From positions 1 to 49,257 of IMG/VR virus record IMGVR_UViG_3300006920_000066: 49,257 nt of DNA; one strand, given 5' to 3'. The notes beneath the pieces were generated by a model. The model was given only the letters and a program-made list of their open reading frames with translations, made no database searches and had not been told where the DNA came from. The stretch is from a virus. This document shows positions 33,687-42,401 of the stretch, piece by piece (position 1 is the stretch's first letter; each line of letters opens with the position of its first letter). A program made the position numbers and the translations under genes.

Positions 33687-34871
33687 ATGAATAAGATATT
33701 GATATTGATGCTAGCAGTATTCACAACTAGTGTTTGCAGTTATGCTCAAACAGTAATCCCATTAGCGGGATTTCAAGGTCAGATCACGACCTCTCCTTCA
33801 GAATCCAATGATACAATAACAGCAACTTTTCTAATTACCGACTTCAGTAACAACTTTATTGGGACAGACTTGTCTGAGACAATGAATATAGTTGTATGGA
33901 AAAATTGCCAGAGGTATGAAGTTACCGAACTTGTATCATTGTTCGCCAATGAGATTACATTAAAACTACACAAAGGAGGGAACACTACGTTGAATACAGG
34001 AGTTTGTGCCATACTTCAAGAAACTGAAAGTTTAGTTTCTCACCTAATTAGTGGTATTACTGATAGTGACCGTCAGTGTATAGATTCTTACTATAGGAGT
34101 TTAGGAGGAGGGGGCGGTATGGATAGCCTATATAATGGAGATAGAGTTATCTCAAGGGTAATGGACATAGGCGATAATTTTGAAGCTACTACATTTAGAG
34201 AATGGTTGGATTGGCACTACATCGGCAACGCAACCAACCCAACATTGACTATGAATTATTTTTCACCTACTGTTGTAGAGGTGGGAACGTCAAATAATTA
34301 TACACTATCTGGAACATTGACAAATGTGTGCGACTACACTATTACAACGCAGTTGGTTGACGCTACGCCATGGAGTGGTATATCTTACAGTAAAGCTATA
34401 ACTTTTGCTCCAACAACAGCACAGTATAAGACCTACAGTGCCTCTGCTGCATGGAATAACACTGGTAGTATATGTGCGGCTGGAGGGTCTAGTAGCGGTA
34501 CGGCAACGGCTTCAAGGTCAGTTAGTAGTGTTCATCCTGTGTTATGGGGAATGAGTGCTACAGTCTACAATGGAGGTTCAGTTCCGTACAGTATTTGGTC
34601 TAAGAGGATTATTTCAGAAGGAAACCAAACTGGATTAACAATGACAGGAACAAATGAGTATATTTACATCTTAATACCTAAAAGCTGGAGTGACTACACT
34701 GTAAATAGCATTATAGACGCTAACGGATTTGATGTTACGCCATCATTCACTGCTTATGACGTAAGTGTTACAAGTACAGGCTTAGTTAATAACTGGACGC
34801 AAGATTATAAGCTATATAAATTAAATAATTTAACTACTGCATCTGGAGCAGCATACATATATAACAGATAA
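33687..34871 (+). CDS. Secreted fibre-like protein A, 394 aa, signal peptide
   Basis: N-terminus is a clear type I signal peptide: Lys, a Leu/Met/Val core, then SVCSYAQ with cleavage likely after Ala-20 or Gln-21. The mature part is beta-rich; the C-terminal ~240 residues are homologous to those of the next gene (shared GDR..., WLDW, SGTLTN, FAPT, HPVLWGMS, SGLVNNW, YKLYKLNNLTT landmarks). That shared block has the character of a fibre-tip domain. A signal peptide on a fibre-like protein is unexpected because tails assemble in the cytoplasm. Sec signal is secure, function inferred. Confidence 0.7.
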   Translation: MNKILILMLAVFTTSVCSYAQTVIPLAGFQGQITTSPSESNDTITATFLITDFSNNFIGTDLSETMNIVVWKNCQRYEVTELVSLFANEITLKLHKGGNTTLNTGVCAILQETESLVSHLISGITDSDRQCIDSYYRSLGGGGGMDSLYNGDRVISRVMDIGDNFEATTFREWLDWHYIGNATNPTLTMNYFSPTVVEVGTSNNYTLSGTLTNVCDYTITTQLVDATPWSGISYSKAITFAPTTAQYKTYSASAAWNNTGSICAAGGSSSGTATASRSVSSVHPVLWGMSATVYNGGSVPYSIWSKRIISEGNQTGLTMTGTNEYIYILIPKSWSDYTVNSIIDANGFDVTPSFTAYDVSVTSTGLVNNWTQDYKLYKLNNLTTASGAAYIYNR

Positions 34872-34872
34872 T

Positions 34873-36750
34873 ATGAAGAATACAATATTGATTTTTTTAG
34901 GATTATTTATTGCGCAGTTTGCTGCATCGCAAATTACAGTAAATACTAATTTTAAACCAAACATTGCGGCGCCTTTAGATTTGAGGTCTAAAATAAACAC
35001 ATTAGCAGATACTGCGACTATACCATTTGTGTATGATGGTAGTATAGCTTATGTAGTAAGTGAAGATGTTTTATATTTCAAAAATTCAGTTAAATGGATT
35101 GAAGTAGGAGGTGTAGCGGAGTGGGCTACTATAGTTGGTATACCTACAGATATAGCAGATGGCGATGATGATAGCCAACTGAGCCAAGCAGAAGTTAATG
35201 CCTTTGAAACCGACCCTATATATTCGGCATGGGATAAAGACTATAATGATTTGACTAACTTACCAATCATACCATCTAATACAAGTGAATTAGTTAATGA
35301 TAGTGGATTTATTACGTCACCGAATGATGCAGATTTTGATCCTACAAATGAATTACAAACATTAACAGATGTTGGTGCGACATTTACGTTATCTGATGGC
35401 GGTGGCTCAGTTACAAAAACAGTAGATACAGATACCCAATTGTCAGAGGCACAAGTAGATGCTTATGCTGGTAATAATGGCTATTTATTAACGGAGGTCG
35501 ATGGTAGCATTGACAATGAAATTCAAACATTGACAGATGTCGGGGCAACATTTACATTATCTGATGGTGGTGGAACAGTTACAAAAACAGTAGACACTAA
35601 TACTCAATTGACCGAAGCGCAAGTAGATGCTTTCGCAGATAACAATGGTTACCTGGAAACAGAAGTTGATGGAAGCATTAGTAACGAATTACAAACTTTA
35701 ACAGATGGCGGTGCAACATTTACGTTATCTGATGGGGGAGGTACTATAGTAAAAACCGTAGACACCGACACGCAACTAACTGAGGCACAAGTAGATGCAT
35801 TTGCAGATAATAATGGTTACTTAGAATCTGAGGTGGATGGGAGTGTTACGAATGAGTTACAAACGATCAGTAAAGTTGGCTCTACAGTTACATTGTCAGA
35901 TGGAGGCGGTTCGTATACAGATGCAGTAAATGACGCTGACTTTGATCCCACAAATGAAATTCAAGACACATCTAATATAGATGGACTACAAGAGTTCGTT
36001 GAGACATATGGAAGTGGTGGGGCTTTTGATGGCGATAGAGCCATATTGAGAGTGCCAGAGGTTGGAGCAGTGTTAGGCACTAGTACTGTTGATGGGTGGT
36101 TAGATTGGTGGTATGTTGAGAACCCTCAGACAACAATCTCATTTTCTGGAACAAGCGCAACCTATGAGATAGGAACAAGCCAATCAATTTCTTATAGTGG
36201 AACGGTAACTAACTTAGGCGGTTCTACATTGTCAAATGGAGAGGTAAAACGAAGCGGAGTAGTAGTTTCTACTTTTGGCTCGAATACTACCTTTTCACAT
36301 AGTGAGACATTTGCCCCTACAGCGGTAACGACTTACACTTTCCAAGCTAACCAAGATTGGACGAGAAATGGGGATAGTGGCAATACAACAAGTAGCTCAA
36401 GAACGGTGAGAGGGGTTTACCCAGTGATTTATGGGATGAGTTCAACGGACTATAATAGTAGTGGCGATCCGTATGCAGACTTGACAAAACTTGTAGCTAC
36501 AGAGGGTAATAAAACTGTGACAATAAGTGGAAGTAATGCTTATATATACTATTTAACTCCTACCGCTTGGTCTGATGACGATCTTAGTAGTATTTTAGAC
36601 CCCAATGGCTTTGAGATTAGATCGTCTTTCACAAAGACAACTATAAGTGTGAGTAGTAGTGGTTTGGTTAATAATTGGACTCACGACTACACTTTATACA
36701 AACTTAATAATTTAACAACTGCCAACGGTAGTTACCAATTTAAGGAATAA
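34873..36750 (+). CDS. Secreted fibre-like protein B, 625 aa, signal peptide
   Basis: Signal peptide (IFLGLFIAQFAASQ), then an ~80-residue head domain (NTLADTATIPFVYDG) shared with the 1407-aa protein, then 56-residue tandem repeats (three full copies at 35347, 35515 and 35683, a partial one from 35851) with the signature FTLSDGGG...TDTQLSEAQVDAYA, then a C-terminal tip domain shared with protein A. So it joins a head from C and a tip from A: a mosaic. The repeats are strongly divergent at synonymous sites, showing age. Confidence 0.75.
   Translation: MKNTILIFLGLFIAQFAASQITVNTNFKPNIAAPLDLRSKINTLADTATIPFVYDGSIAYVVSEDVLYFKNSVKWIEVGGVAEWATIVGIPTDIADGDDDSQLSQAEVNAFETDPIYSAWDKDYNDLTNLPIIPSNTSELVNDSGFITSPNDADFDPTNELQTLTDVGATFTLSDGGGSVTKTVDTDTQLSEAQVDAYAGNNGYLLTEVDGSIDNEIQTLTDVGATFTLSDGGGTVTKTVDTNTQLTEAQVDAFADNNGYLETEVDGSISNELQTLTDGGATFTLSDGGGTIVKTVDTDTQLTEAQVDAFADNNGYLESEVDGSVTNELQTISKVGSTVTLSDGGGSYTDAVNDADFDPTNEIQDTSNIDGLQEFVETYGSGGAFDGDRAILRVPEVGAVLGTSTVDGWLDWWYVENPQTTISFSGTSATYEIGTSQSISYSGTVTNLGGSTLSNGEVKRSGVVVSTFGSNTTFSHSETFAPTAVTTYTFQANQDWTRNGDSGNTTSSSRTVRGVYPVIYGMSSTDYNSSGDPYADLTKLVATEGNKTVTISGSNAYIYYLTPTAWSDDDLSSILDPNGFEIRSSFTKTTISVSSSGLVNNWTHDYTLYKLNNLTTANGSYQFKE
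35122..35265 (+). repeat. 144-bp near-identical block, copy 1
   Basis: Matches 36998-37141 with about two mismatches (offset 1876), within the IVGIPTDIADGDDD coding segment, while flanking sequence of the two genes is much more diverged. Confidence 0.85.
35347..35850 (+). repeat. Three tandem 168-bp repeats in gene B
   Basis: Exact 168-base (56-codon) steps at 35347, 35515, 35683; a fourth, partly diverged repeat starts at 35851. Each encodes NELQTL...VDGS-like sequence. Confidence 0.85.
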
Positions 36751-36751
36751 T

Positions 36752-39700
36752 ATGAGATATACATTATGTTTAGCATTAACTTTACTTGCAATTTCTGCTA
36801 GTAGTCAAATTACAATAAACACTAGCTTTGAAGCTAATATTTCTTCTCCGCTTGATTTAAGGGCAAAAATAAATACATTAGCGGATACTGCTACTATACC
36901 ATTTGTGTATGATGGTCATATAGCATATATTGTCAGTGAGGATGCCGTTTACTACAAAGGATCTGTTAAATGGGTAGAGATCGGAGGCTCTACGTTATGG
37001 GCTACTATAGTTGGTATACCTACAGATATAGCAGATGGCGATGATGATAGCCAACTGAGTCAAGCAGAAGTTAATGCCTTTGAAACCGACCCTATATATT
37101 CGGCATGGGATAAAGACTATAATGATTTGACTAACCTACCTATTATACCCACGAACAACAATCAATTAACTAATGGGGCTGGATATATTACATCGCCAAA
37201 TGATGCAGATTTCGACCCAAATAATGAAATCCAAGACACAAACGAAATAGTTGGGTTATTAGATTTTGTGCAAAACAATAGTATAGCGGATGGAATAGGA
37301 ACAGACACTAGTGGGAATTATCACATAAGTATAGATAATGATCTAGATTCAACTAACGAGTTACAGGGATTCGATGTCCATTCTTTTGGATTGGATAACA
37401 TCCTAAAATTATCATTAAGTGATAATACTACGACGCATTTTATTGATCTATCGAGTTTAGATGATAGCGGCACAGATGATCAGATGATAGATATAGTCAG
37501 TGATTGGCTAATGATTGAAAATGGCAATTCAGTAGATTTAGAACCCTATTTGGATAACACAGACACACAATTATCAGAGGCTCAAGTAGACGCTTATGCT
37601 GACAATAATGGATACCTGGAAACAGAAGTCGATGGTAGCATATCAAATGAATTACAGACATTAACAGATAACGGAGCGACATTTACTTTATCGAACGGTG
37701 GAGGTTCGGTGACTAAGACTGTTGATACAGACACACAATTGACAGAGGCACAAGTAGACGCTTTCGCTGACAACAATGGATACTTGGAAACGGAAGTTGA
37801 TGGTAGTATTACGAATGAGATTCAAACTATATCGAAAGTTGGGCAAACGGTCACGTTATCTAATAGTGGCGGTTCATTCACCGATGATGTAAACGACGCA
37901 GATTTCGATCCGACAAATGAAATTCAAGATACTACTAACATAGTCGGTTTATTAGAATTTGTTCAAAATAATGGTGGTTCGTCTGGCGGTAAATTCGTAG
38001 ATGGTACTGATCCATTAGACGCCGTTTATATGGATGGTTATGTAGGTATCGGAACGAATACACCCGATGAACGACTAGAGATAAGGGCAGAAACTATAGA
38101 TTCTAATCCATTTAAGATGTCGGGTGCTAGTAATGAAACAAGGGGTTTTTCTATCGGGTTTGAAGGTAGTACAGAAAACGATATAGTATTTAATAGAGTG
38201 TTAAGCGATGTACCAAATACATTTATGAGGGTTGAACGAAGTGCGATTGGAGACATTTCGTTTCCAAGTGGAAATATTGGAATCGGAACGAACACACCTA
38301 GCGCAACTTTAGATGTAGTAGGTGATCTAGAAGTTAACGGGAAAGCAGCTATCGGTACAAGCGGATTAAGTCCATACGCTGATCTAATCATAGGGAACGG
38401 ATATATAGATTTTGCAAATACATCAAAGAGTGTATTTATCGGGGAGGATGCAGGAGCAAATAATATACAAGCAAGTAATATAGGTGTCGGTTTTGAGGCT
38501 TTGATGAACGGTACGGCTGGAACGTCTACGGCGATAGGATATAGGGCGGGTAAAAACAACACAGGTGGTAGTCTATTAGCAATTGGTCACTTAGCTGGTC
38601 AGTCTAATACAGGGATCAATAATACATTTATTGGTTATTTGGCTGGATTAGGTAATACAAGCGGACGGTTTAATGTGTTTATCGGTTCATCGGCGGGGGT
38701 ATCTAATACCACTGGCGAGAAAAGTGTAATAATTGGATATGATGCGGGTGATGGAGACACAGACATAGATAGGTCGGTGGTAATTGGGAATGAAGCGGGA
38801 TCAGTTTCGGTCGGTGACTTTAGTACGGTAGTTGGTTCTTTTGCGGGGAAAACGAGTGGTATAGGTAACTCTTGTTTTGGGTATAACTCAGGGGCGATTG
38901 CTGCTGGTGATTATGGGGTATATCTTGGCTTTAATGCGGGTTCGTTAGAAACAGGCTCTAACAAATTATACATAGATAATAGTAATACGACGACGCCTTT
39001 AATTTATGGCGATTTTGCAACGGATGAATTGACGGTAAACGGAGAATTGCACGTATCAGACCGAATAGGCGGTGCAGCTACAAAGTCAGCAGCGTTTGAC
39101 GCTAACGGTCAGTTAGTTGAAGTAGATTTGACTACGGCTGATGGAAAGTTTGTAGATGGTACTGATCCATTAGACGCAGTTTATTCTGATGGGAATGTTG
39201 GGATCGGGAATACTAATCCGCAAGCAAAGTTACACATAGATGGTCAGACGATATTAACAAACACAAATGGAACAGACGGCGCAAGTTTATTTTTAGGAAG
39301 GAGTGGAAACGTATCTCAAGCGGCAGAAATTAACTTTGTCGAAAATAGTAGTGCCACTTTTTCCTATGGTTTTAGATTTAGGTTGGACGGCATTGGGAAT
39401 AAGTTATACTTAGAATCTAACAACGCAACAACTGGTTCGCCATCATTATTCGACTTAATGGCATTTAATAGGGCAGGCGGGGTAGAAGTTGAGAACTCAT
39501 TAGCGATGAATGGCGTTTTTACACAAGAATTTCCAAAAGATAGCGGGTTAGCTAATACTAATTTCGGGATAGACAATTTGGCGGCAATAACTAGCGGCAA
39601 TTATAATTTTTCGGCAGGACAAGGTAATTTTAAAAGTTCGACAAGTCTGAATTATACGTTTTCTAATGGTTTAGATAACTTTAAGAATATGACTACTCCA

Positions 39701-40975
39701 TCGTCTTATCTTTTTGTAAATGGTCTCCAAAACTTTCCATCTGCGACGGATGCAGATTATTCTTTTATCAATGGGTTTAGGAACGGCTATGTTGGGACGG
39801 CTACTCTCAACTATGCTACAATCAGCGGTCACAGTAACTATTACAACACTAATTCAGGTATTTACGGCAGTACTGCGTTTGGGCTAAACAATGCATATAG
39901 TAACACTGGTAACTCCTACTATGAGTTTTATAACGGTGCTTACAATGCACAAGATGCCACATCTGTTGGGTATAATTTTATGAGTGGCTATAGGAACGCA
40001 GCGGATGCCAGTTCTATTACATATTCATTTTTGGCTGGAGATAGAAATTTATCGACAACGACTGCGGACATGACGCATAACTTTATGGTCGGAAGAAATA
40101 ACGCAGAAAAAGCATTAGATTCAGATTATAGTTTTGCGGTAGGTTATTTTAATGCGGCTAACTCCACAACTGCTGATTTAGATTACACTTTTTTAAGCGG
40201 TTACCAGAACGCTTATGTCGGTGGGAATATGGAATCTGCGTTCATTCATGGGTTTAGGAACGGATATAATTGCACGGGGTCACTAAAACGATCAATTATG
40301 ATAGGCTATGAAAATGGATATGGAGAACTAGCCAATTTGCACAATTCGATATTGTTAGGTTATCGTCAAGGATATACAGATGGAACAGATGCCGCAGGAA
40401 ATTATAAATTAGCGATCGGGATGTATCAAGACCAACCATTAATTTTTGGTGATTTTGTTACTGAGGAAGTGGAGATTACTGGGTCGTTGGCAATCTCAGA
40501 TCGGATTGTTGGCGCAGCTACAAAAAATGCTGCGTTCGATGCTGATGGTCATATCGTAGAAACAGATTTAATCGCTACTGGTTACGGTGGTGCTGAAACT
40601 GGATTGAATACTATATCATCTACGGCGGCGACACAAGTTTTATTTAATGCGGTATTCGGATCAGATATTAATACTAACACAGATATAACAACTGGCGAAG
40701 ATATCGAGGTTACTAATGCTGGGATTTGGGAGGTGTCTTTTTCTGGTAATATTGGTAGCTATACGGCCGACGAAATATTGTCTGTTAATATTTTAATAAA
40801 TGGGACACTAGATAGGTCTGTAAAAATAAAAGCGGCGGACGTAAATTCAGCCATTGCCTATACGTATCATTTGAACCTATCGGCGAACGATGCTATATCT
40901 TTAGAGTTAGACAGTACAACTGACGCTGACTATACATACAATGATGTAAGGCTCATTTTAAATAGAATCAATTAA
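36752..40975 (+). CDS. Giant secreted fibre-like protein C, 1407 aa
   Basis: Signal peptide (LCLALTLLAISASSQ), head domain shared with protein B, one or two 56-residue repeats, then a YadA-head/LbR-like beta-roll with AIGYxAG-type ~14-16-residue repeats (about 580-740), including LYIDNSNTTTPLIYGDF typical of secreted Bacteroidota proteins. A second repeat series (~930-1220, YxFxxGxxN) follows, and a C1q/TNF-like jelly roll closes the protein (~1285-1407). Two internal blocks are duplicated (KFVDGTDPLDAVY and SDRIxGAATK). No S74-type endosialidase chaperone motif is seen. Likely a host-recognition or surface protein; a host surface gene captured by phage is inferred. Confidence 0.75.
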   Translation: MRYTLCLALTLLAISASSQITINTSFEANISSPLDLRAKINTLADTATIPFVYDGHIAYIVSEDAVYYKGSVKWVEIGGSTLWATIVGIPTDIADGDDDSQLSQAEVNAFETDPIYSAWDKDYNDLTNLPIIPTNNNQLTNGAGYITSPNDADFDPNNEIQDTNEIVGLLDFVQNNSIADGIGTDTSGNYHISIDNDLDSTNELQGFDVHSFGLDNILKLSLSDNTTTHFIDLSSLDDSGTDDQMIDIVSDWLMIENGNSVDLEPYLDNTDTQLSEAQVDAYADNNGYLETEVDGSISNELQTLTDNGATFTLSNGGGSVTKTVDTDTQLTEAQVDAFADNNGYLETEVDGSITNEIQTISKVGQTVTLSNSGGSFTDDVNDADFDPTNEIQDTTNIVGLLEFVQNNGGSSGGKFVDGTDPLDAVYMDGYVGIGTNTPDERLEIRAETIDSNPFKMSGASNETRGFSIGFEGSTENDIVFNRVLSDVPNTFMRVERSAIGDISFPSGNIGIGTNTPSATLDVVGDLEVNGKAAIGTSGLSPYADLIIGNGYIDFANTSKSVFIGEDAGANNIQASNIGVGFEALMNGTAGTSTAIGYRAGKNNTGGSLLAIGHLAGQSNTGINNTFIGYLAGLGNTSGRFNVFIGSSAGVSNTTGEKSVIIGYDAGDGDTDIDRSVVIGNEAGSVSVGDFSTVVGSFAGKTSGIGNSCFGYNSGAIAAGDYGVYLGFNAGSLETGSNKLYIDNSNTTTPLIYGDFATDELTVNGELHVSDRIGGAATKSAAFDANGQLVEVDLTTADGKFVDGTDPLDAVYSDGNVGIGNTNPQAKLHIDGQTILTNTNGTDGASLFLGRSGNVSQAAEINFVENSSATFSYGFRFRLDGIGNKLYLESNNATTGSPSLFDLMAFNRAGGVEVENSLAMNGVFTQEFPKDSGLANTNFGIDNLAAITSGNYNFSAGQGNFKSSTSLNYTFSNGLDNFKNMTTPSSYLFVNGLQNFPSATDADYSFINGFRNGYVGTATLNYATISGHSNYYNTNSGIYGSTAFGLNNAYSNTGNSYYEFYNGAYNAQDATSVGYNFMSGYRNAADASSITYSFLAGDRNLSTTTADMTHNFMVGRNNAEKALDSDYSFAVGYFNAANSTTADLDYTFLSGYQNAYVGGNMESAFIHGFRNGYNCTGSLKRSIMIGYENGYGELANLHNSILLGYRQGYTDGTDAAGNYKLAIGMYQDQPLIFGDFVTEEVEITGSLAISDRIVGAATKNAAFDADGHIVETDLIATGYGGAETGLNTISSTAATQVLFNAVFGSDINTNTDITTGEDIEVTNAGIWEVSFSGNIGSYTADEILSVNILINGTLDRSVKIKAADVNSAIAYTYHLNLSANDAISLELDSTTDADYTYNDVRLILNRIN
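36998..37141 (+). repeat. 144-bp near-identical block, copy 2
   Basis: Partner of 35122-35265, suggesting recent exchange or conversion between the two genes. Confidence 0.85.
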
Positions 40976-40994
40976 TCAATAAATATTTTAACAA

Positions 40995-41333
40995 ATGAAA
41001 GTAATTTTAATAATTTTTTTAGCGGCGTTTAGTTTTACATCTACGGCTCAGTATGCGATATCGATCGTAGGGTCTGGCGATGAAAGTAAAGTTAGAATAG
41101 TTGAATATGACGACGACATAACACGCACATCGTTATATAAACCGATGGCAGAAACAGACGCAGTATTTTTGAAAGATAGCTTGACAATTGTCTACGACAG
41201 AATTAACACAAGTTTAGATGAAAACTTAATTCACATTGACGATATGATTATTCAGTTACAAGAAGAATTGAAAAGTTTTAAAAAAATGAAAAGGAAGGTA
41301 GAACGCAGAATAATAATTAGAGATCAACAATAA
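40995..41333 (+). CDS. Small secreted coiled-coil protein, 112 aa
   Basis: Signal peptide (KVILIIFLAAFSFTSTAQ, no lipobox Cys), a short mature beta part, then a C-terminal coiled coil (residues ~65-105, LIHIDDMIIQLQEELKSF) with a basic end. It lies between the fibre genes and the holin. Options: accessory to the secreted fibres, or a periplasmic lysis (spanin-like) component. No family named. Confidence 0.55.
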   Translation: MKVILIIFLAAFSFTSTAQYAISIVGSGDESKVRIVEYDDDITRTSLYKPMAETDAVFLKDSLTIVYDRINTSLDENLIHIDDMIIQLQEELKSFKKMKRKVERRIIIRDQQ

Positions 41334-41361
41334 TTTTTTTTAATCATTAAATATATTTATT

Positions 41362-41571
41362 ATGACAAAATCAGCAATTAGACACATCCTTACTGCGGTA
41401 GGTACTGTGTTGACTTTATTTGGATTAGACAACTTCGTGGATATTTTTGAGTTCGCCAATCAAAATCTAGACGGTATTTGGGCAGCAGTCGAGACTATTG
41501 CAGGAGCAGCTATCACTATCTACGGTTTTACAAAGAACGGAGGTAGACACGCTATCGAAGATGCTAAATAA
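41362..41571 (+). CDS. Holin-like protein, 69 aa
   Basis: Two hydrophobic helices: residues ~8-25 (ILTAVGTVLTLFGLDNFV) and ~40-58 (IWAAVETIAGAAITIYGF), a short basic/acidic tail and a positively charged N-terminus, the usual plan of small holins. The gene ends the virion module. It would make inner-membrane lesions so the lysozyme can reach its substrate. Assigned by topology and pattern, not by enzymatic test. Confidence 0.7.
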   Translation: MTKSAIRHILTAVGTVLTLFGLDNFVDIFEFANQNLDGIWAAVETIAGAAITIYGFTKNGGRHAIEDAK

Positions 41572-41579
41572 GATTACAT

Positions 41580-41625
41580 ATAAGTATTGCGATAAGGTGT
41601 TATGTCGCTTTATTGCAATACTTAT
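41580..41625. repeat. Perfect 11-bp inverted repeat
   Basis: ATAAGTATTGC (41580-41590) and GCAATACTTAT (41615-41625) flank a 24-base loop that is itself partly self-complementary. Ends 3 bases before a -7 box. Operator or transcript-end stem for the upstream operon. Confidence 0.7.
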
Positions 41626-41627
41626 TG

Positions 41628-41635
41628 TATATTTG
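41628..41635 (+). promoter_or_regulatory. -7 box before replication module
   Basis: TATATTTG, 26 bases before the next ATG. A TTG at 41613-41615 is only 12 bases upstream, too close for a standard -33 element. Confidence 0.45.
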
Positions 41636-41661
41636 TCCTTTAATCATTAAAATCAAAAAGT

Positions 41662-41985
41662 ATGGTAAAGGTATCATTTACAGAGAACAAAGACGAAACT
41701 TGCAACTTGACAGTTAGTTCGTATAGGAAAGAGGATGGAGCAACCACTGAAACTAGATGGGAAGGAAAAACCAAAGAAGAAGCTATGAGAATAGCACATT
41801 CTCACTTAAACGACTTCAAGAACGCATTAGACAAGCAGCAAGAAAGCTGGGATGACTTAGAAGAAAGGATTCCAAAGATGCGAAATGCACAAGAGGACAT
41901 TGTAGAAAGAGCAATACCCAATCTAAAAGCAGCCATAGAGCAACTAGAGGTAATCGTACCTAAAGACTACGAGCCTACGCAATAA
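41662..41985 (+). CDS. Hypothetical acidic helical protein, 107 aa
   Basis: Not recognised. N-terminal two-strand beta part (MVKVSFTENKDETCNLTVSS) followed by a long helix with charged heptads (residues ~45-95). It follows a -7 box and is closed by a strong terminator, so it is a monocistronic unit, presumably early. Confidence 0.55.
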   Translation: MVKVSFTENKDETCNLTVSSYRKEDGATTETRWEGKTKEEAMRIAHSHLNDFKNALDKQQESWDDLEERIPKMRNAQEDIVERAIPNLKAAIEQLEVIVPKDYEPTQ

Positions 41986-42018
41986 TATACTTTTTTTTAT
42001 TCTGGTTTGTAATTACCT

Positions 42019-42051
42019 AACACCTATTGTTAATTCAGTAGGTGTTTTTTT
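42019..42051 (+). terminator. Rho-independent terminator
   Basis: AACACCTA (42019-42026) pairs with TAGGTGTT (42039-42046), perfect 8-bp stem, then a T run. Confidence 0.85.
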
Positions 42052-42080
42052 ATTTTATTTCACAAGTATTTATTAAATAG

Positions 42081-42112
42081 TTGCAATAAAGAATAATTTA
42101 TTTGTATATTTG
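42081..42112 (+). promoter_or_regulatory. Consensus Bacteroidota promoter
   Basis: TTGC at 42081-42084, a 20-base spacer and TATATTTG at 42105-42112, a full match to the published -33 TTG / -7 TAnnTTTG form. The predicted start lies about 30 bases before the ATG at 42149. Drives the recombination-replication operon. Confidence 0.75.
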
Positions 42113-42148
42113 AGTTCTAATAAATTATTAACTAAACAATTGAATATC

Positions 42149-42400
42149 ATGAGTGAATTAAGAATGAGTAATTTTAAAGATAATGAGTCTAAGAGGATGA
42201 CTGTTTTGATGCCAATAGGACTTTTGGAGTTCTGTGATCGGTATAAAGCAGCATACGATAGAGTATCTGATGGGTTGATACACAAGAACCAGGTGTACCT
42301 CCTTATGATCGACCTTGGTGTTGCCAGTTTTTGCGATAAGGTTATCGAACTAGAGGGTGTAGTAAAGGCTAATTCTGAACTATTAAAAAACGCTAAGTAA
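42149..42400 (+). CDS. Hypothetical protein, 83 aa
   Basis: The TTG at 42110 would put the start inside the promoter, so ATG 42149 is used. The sequence begins basic (MSELRMSNFKDNESKRM) and then has a helical part. The spacing of helices resembles a ribbon-helix-helix DNA binder (MTVLMPIGLLEFCDRYKAAYDR), which would suit the first gene of an early operon. One base separates it from the annealing-protein gene. Confidence 0.5.
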   Translation: MSELRMSNFKDNESKRMTVLMPIGLLEFCDRYKAAYDRVSDGLIHKNQVYLLMIDLGVASFCDKVIELEGVVKANSELLKNAK

Positions 42401-42401
42401 T

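Noticed and set aside
38038-38562. 174-codon reverse frame in protein C gene
   Set aside because: Mirror of the repetitive coding strand; proline/serine-rich, no supporting context.
33687-40975. Diversity-generating retroelement acting on the fibre repeats
   Set aside because: No reverse transcriptase or template/variable repeat pair with A-biased changes is visible.
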